5,931 bases of DNA, taken from assembly GCA_023391155.1 (NCBI GenBank), contig JAEWBM010000031.1, forward strand, positions 1 to 5,931, written 5' to 3'. The DNA is from Acidobacteriota bacterium. GTDB taxonomy: Bacteria; Acidobacteriota; Blastocatellia; Pyrinomonadales; Pyrinomonadaceae. Below, piece by piece: positions 4,271 to 5,931 of the stretch. Numbering within the stretch: the stretch's first letter is position 1; each line of letters opens with the position of its first letter. The notes below the pieces were generated by a model. It was not told the DNA's origin. It ran no database searches and saw nothing but the letters and a program-made list of their open reading frames with translations. The position numbers and the translations under genes are program-made.

Positions 4271-5931
4271 ATGAGTACAGCGATCGAATCTGTCGGGGGC
4301 GCTTTGGCCCCAAATAGCAATGGCAACGGTACCGGCACCGCTATCAGGCGCTCCGGCGCACCCCTCGGGCTCAATGCCCAGAAGGTGGTGGCGAAACGCT
4401 ACGCGACCAAGGATGAGAACGGCGAGCCCGTGGAAACCTGGGACGACATCGTCCGCCGCGTCGTCGGCCATGTGTCCACTGCCGAGGCAGACCCCGCAGA
4501 CCGCTCGGCATTTTACGACGCGATGACCGCCGTAATGCTCGACCGCGAGTTCGTCCCCAACACTCCGTGCCTGGTCAACGCCGGCAAGCCAAAGGGGCAG
4601 CTCGCCGCTTGTTTCGTACTCAACGTGCCCGATTCGATCGAGGGGATCATGGAGCATGCCCAGAACGTCGCCATCATCCACCAGACCGGCGGCGGTACCG
4701 GCATGACCTACGAATTCCTCCGCCCCGCCGGTTCGATGGTCAATTCGACCCGCGGTGTCGCGTCCGGCCCGGTCAGCTTCATGAACATCGTCAACCAGAC
4801 GACCGAGGTCGTAAAACAGGGCGGCGTTCGCCGCGGTGCGAACATGGGCATCCTCAGCGTCACGCACCCGGACATTCTCCGCTTCATCCACGCCAAGAAT
4901 GACCAGACCAGCCTGACAAATTTCAATATTTCCGTCACCGTTACCGATCGCTTCATGGAAGCCGTCGACGCCGGTGAATGGTTCCGCACCGAGTTCAACG
5001 GCAAGGGCTGGACCCACAATGTTTACGACCCGCTGACCGGTACCGAGTACGCCGTCTATCGCCGGCCAGACGGCTCAACGGTCACTTTTGCCGACAAGGC
5101 GGCGTTCGAGGCTGCCGATCTTGATGACTGCATAATCGAGGCTCCGCCGGAGCCCGGCATGGTCTATGCCCCTGACATCTGGAACCGCATCATCGCCTCG
5201 GCGCACCGCTACGCCGAACCGGGCATCATCTTCATCGACGAGGTCAACCGCAACAACCACATGATCGCTTCGATGGGCCCGATCTTCGCCTGCAATCCGT
5301 GCGGCGAACAGATGCTCCACTTCAATAACTCCTGCAATCTCGGGTCGATCGACGTGGCAAAGTTCGTCGTGCCGGCTGATGACGACTCCGCTGCCGACGT
5401 AAATTGGGGCCGCCTTGCGTCGGTCACACATCTCTGCACCCAGTTTCTCGATAACGTCGTCGATGCCGGCCACTTCCCGCTTCCCGAGATCGACGATGTC
5501 GTAAAACGCACTCGCCCAGTCGGCCTCGGCATCATGGGCTTTGCCGATCTCTGCCTAAAATTCGGCATAACCTACGGCAGCGATGAATCGCTCGCACTCA
5601 TGGAACAGGTAATGGGCTTTATCCGCCGCGAATCCTGGAAGGCATCCCTCAAGCTTGGTGCAAAGAAAGGCGTGTTTCCCGAGTTCGAGGCCAACCGCGA
5701 GGCATACTCCAAGTTCCTTTACGACGAGATCGGCATCGACCGCGCCACGCCGCTCACCCCGCGAAATTACGAAGTGACGACCATCGCACCGACCGGCACG
5801 ATCTCGCTCGTCGCCGAGACCTCCTCGGGCATCGAGCCCAATTTTTCCTGGGCATACGTTCGCCAGGACCCGCTCGGCACCCGCACCTACGTCCACAACC
5901 TGGCGGCCGAAGCGCTCGGCATCGAGGTCGA
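4271..5931 (+). CDS. nrdJ: Class II (adenosylcobalamin-dependent) ribonucleotide reductase, partial
   Basis: The frame is open from ATG 4271 to the window edge (553 full codons); the C-terminus is outside. The enzyme reduces ribonucleotides to deoxyribonucleotides using a thiyl radical made from coenzyme B12, without needing oxygen or a separate radical subunit. Visible motifs are the N-terminal RNR domain (about 33-105), C114 (AACFVL, first redox cysteine), HQTGGGTGM at 137-145, the active-site loop N342-P-C344-G-E346 with C344 as the likely thiyl site, C355 in NNSCNLGS (second redox cysteine) and APTGTIS at 506-512. The QTGGGTGM and NPCGEQ context is of the NrdJ type. There is no N-terminal ATP-cone; instead the first 24 residues are Gly/Asn/Thr-rich. 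A stretch around 240-300 looks longer than in compact NrdJ proteins. No Shine-Dalgarno is visible. The class call rests on overall motif style; the C-terminal cysteines cannot be seen. Confidence 0.92.
   Translation, partial: MSTAIESVGGALAPNSNGNGTGTAIRRSGAPLGLNAQKVVAKRYATKDENGEPVETWDDIVRRVVGHVSTAEADPADRSAFYDAMTAVMLDREFVPNTPCLVNAGKPKGQLAACFVLNVPDSIEGIMEHAQNVAIIHQTGGGTGMTYEFLRPAGSMVNSTRGVASGPVSFMNIVNQTTEVVKQGGVRRGANMGILSVTHPDILRFIHAKNDQTSLTNFNISVTVTDRFMEAVDAGEWFRTEFNGKGWTHNVYDPLTGTEYAVYRRPDGSTVTFADKAAFEAADLDDCIIEAPPEPGMVYAPDIWNRIIASAHRYAEPGIIFIDEVNRNNHMIASMGPIFACNPCGEQMLHFNNSCNLGSIDVAKFVVPADDDSAADVNWGRLASVTHLCTQFLDNVVDAGHFPLPEIDDVVKRTRPVGLGIMGFADLCLKFGITYGSDESLALMEQVMGFIRRESWKASLKLGAKKGVFPEFEANREAYSKFLYDEIGIDRATPLTPRNYEVTTIAPTGTISLVAETSSGIEPNFSWAYVRQDPLGTRTYVHNLAAEALGIEV

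Noticed and set aside
4130..5017. 295-codon open frame on the minus strand across the nrdJ start region
   Set aside because: It is antisense to a clear NrdJ coding sequence with conserved motifs, has no recognisable domain, and its openness follows from the codon bias of the real gene.

Overview
This 5.9 kb window is a gene-dense stretch of bacterial chromosome, moderately GC-rich, with strong C/G bias at third codon positions. The gene content is a WD40-type protein end, two tRNAs, a farnesyl-diphosphate-synthase-type enzyme, an HpaC-like flavin reductase, an exported PHP metallohydrolase, Hsp33 and a class II (B12-dependent) ribonucleotide reductase. This would fit an environmental heterotroph such as an Acidobacteriota member (Blastocatellia/Pyrinomonas-like). 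That placement is an inference from gene style only. No phage, transposon, CRISPR or defence genes are visible.

Layout. (1) 1-123 (+): last codons of a WD40/beta-propeller-type protein, followed by a hairpin that can terminate transcription from both sides. (2) 163-350 (-): tRNA-Asp(GUC) and tRNA-Val(UAC), transcribed Val then Asp. (3) 351-505: spacer with a minus-strand terminator hairpin and an upstream TTGACA promoter-like element. (4) 506-1384 (-): ispA-type polyprenyl synthase. (5) 1385-1476: divergent promoter region. (6) 1477-3015 (+): flavin reductase and a secreted CehA/McbA-like PHP metallohydrolase, 51 bp apart, probably cotranscribed. (7) 3021-3911 (-): Hsp33 (hslO), convergent with the PHP gene with 5 bp between the stop codons. 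(8) 3912-4270: divergent intergenic region with a short tandem repeat near hslO and, on the nrdJ side, a promoter whose spacer holds a very good NrdR-box match, with a weaker box one NrdR spacing upstream. (9) 4271-5931 (+): nrdJ, class II ribonucleotide reductase, truncated by the window end.

The genes are mostly housekeeping: isoprenoid precursors, redox-controlled proteostasis and dNTP synthesis. I see no new multi-gene system. The points most worth a second look are regulatory: the NrdR-type operator on a B12-dependent reductase, the lack of Shine-Dalgarno sequences at all five start codons with promoters placed so close that short-leader or leaderless mRNAs are predicted, the terminator-like hairpin just downstream of the tRNA promoter candidate, and the 8-9 bp tandem repeat upstream of hslO.
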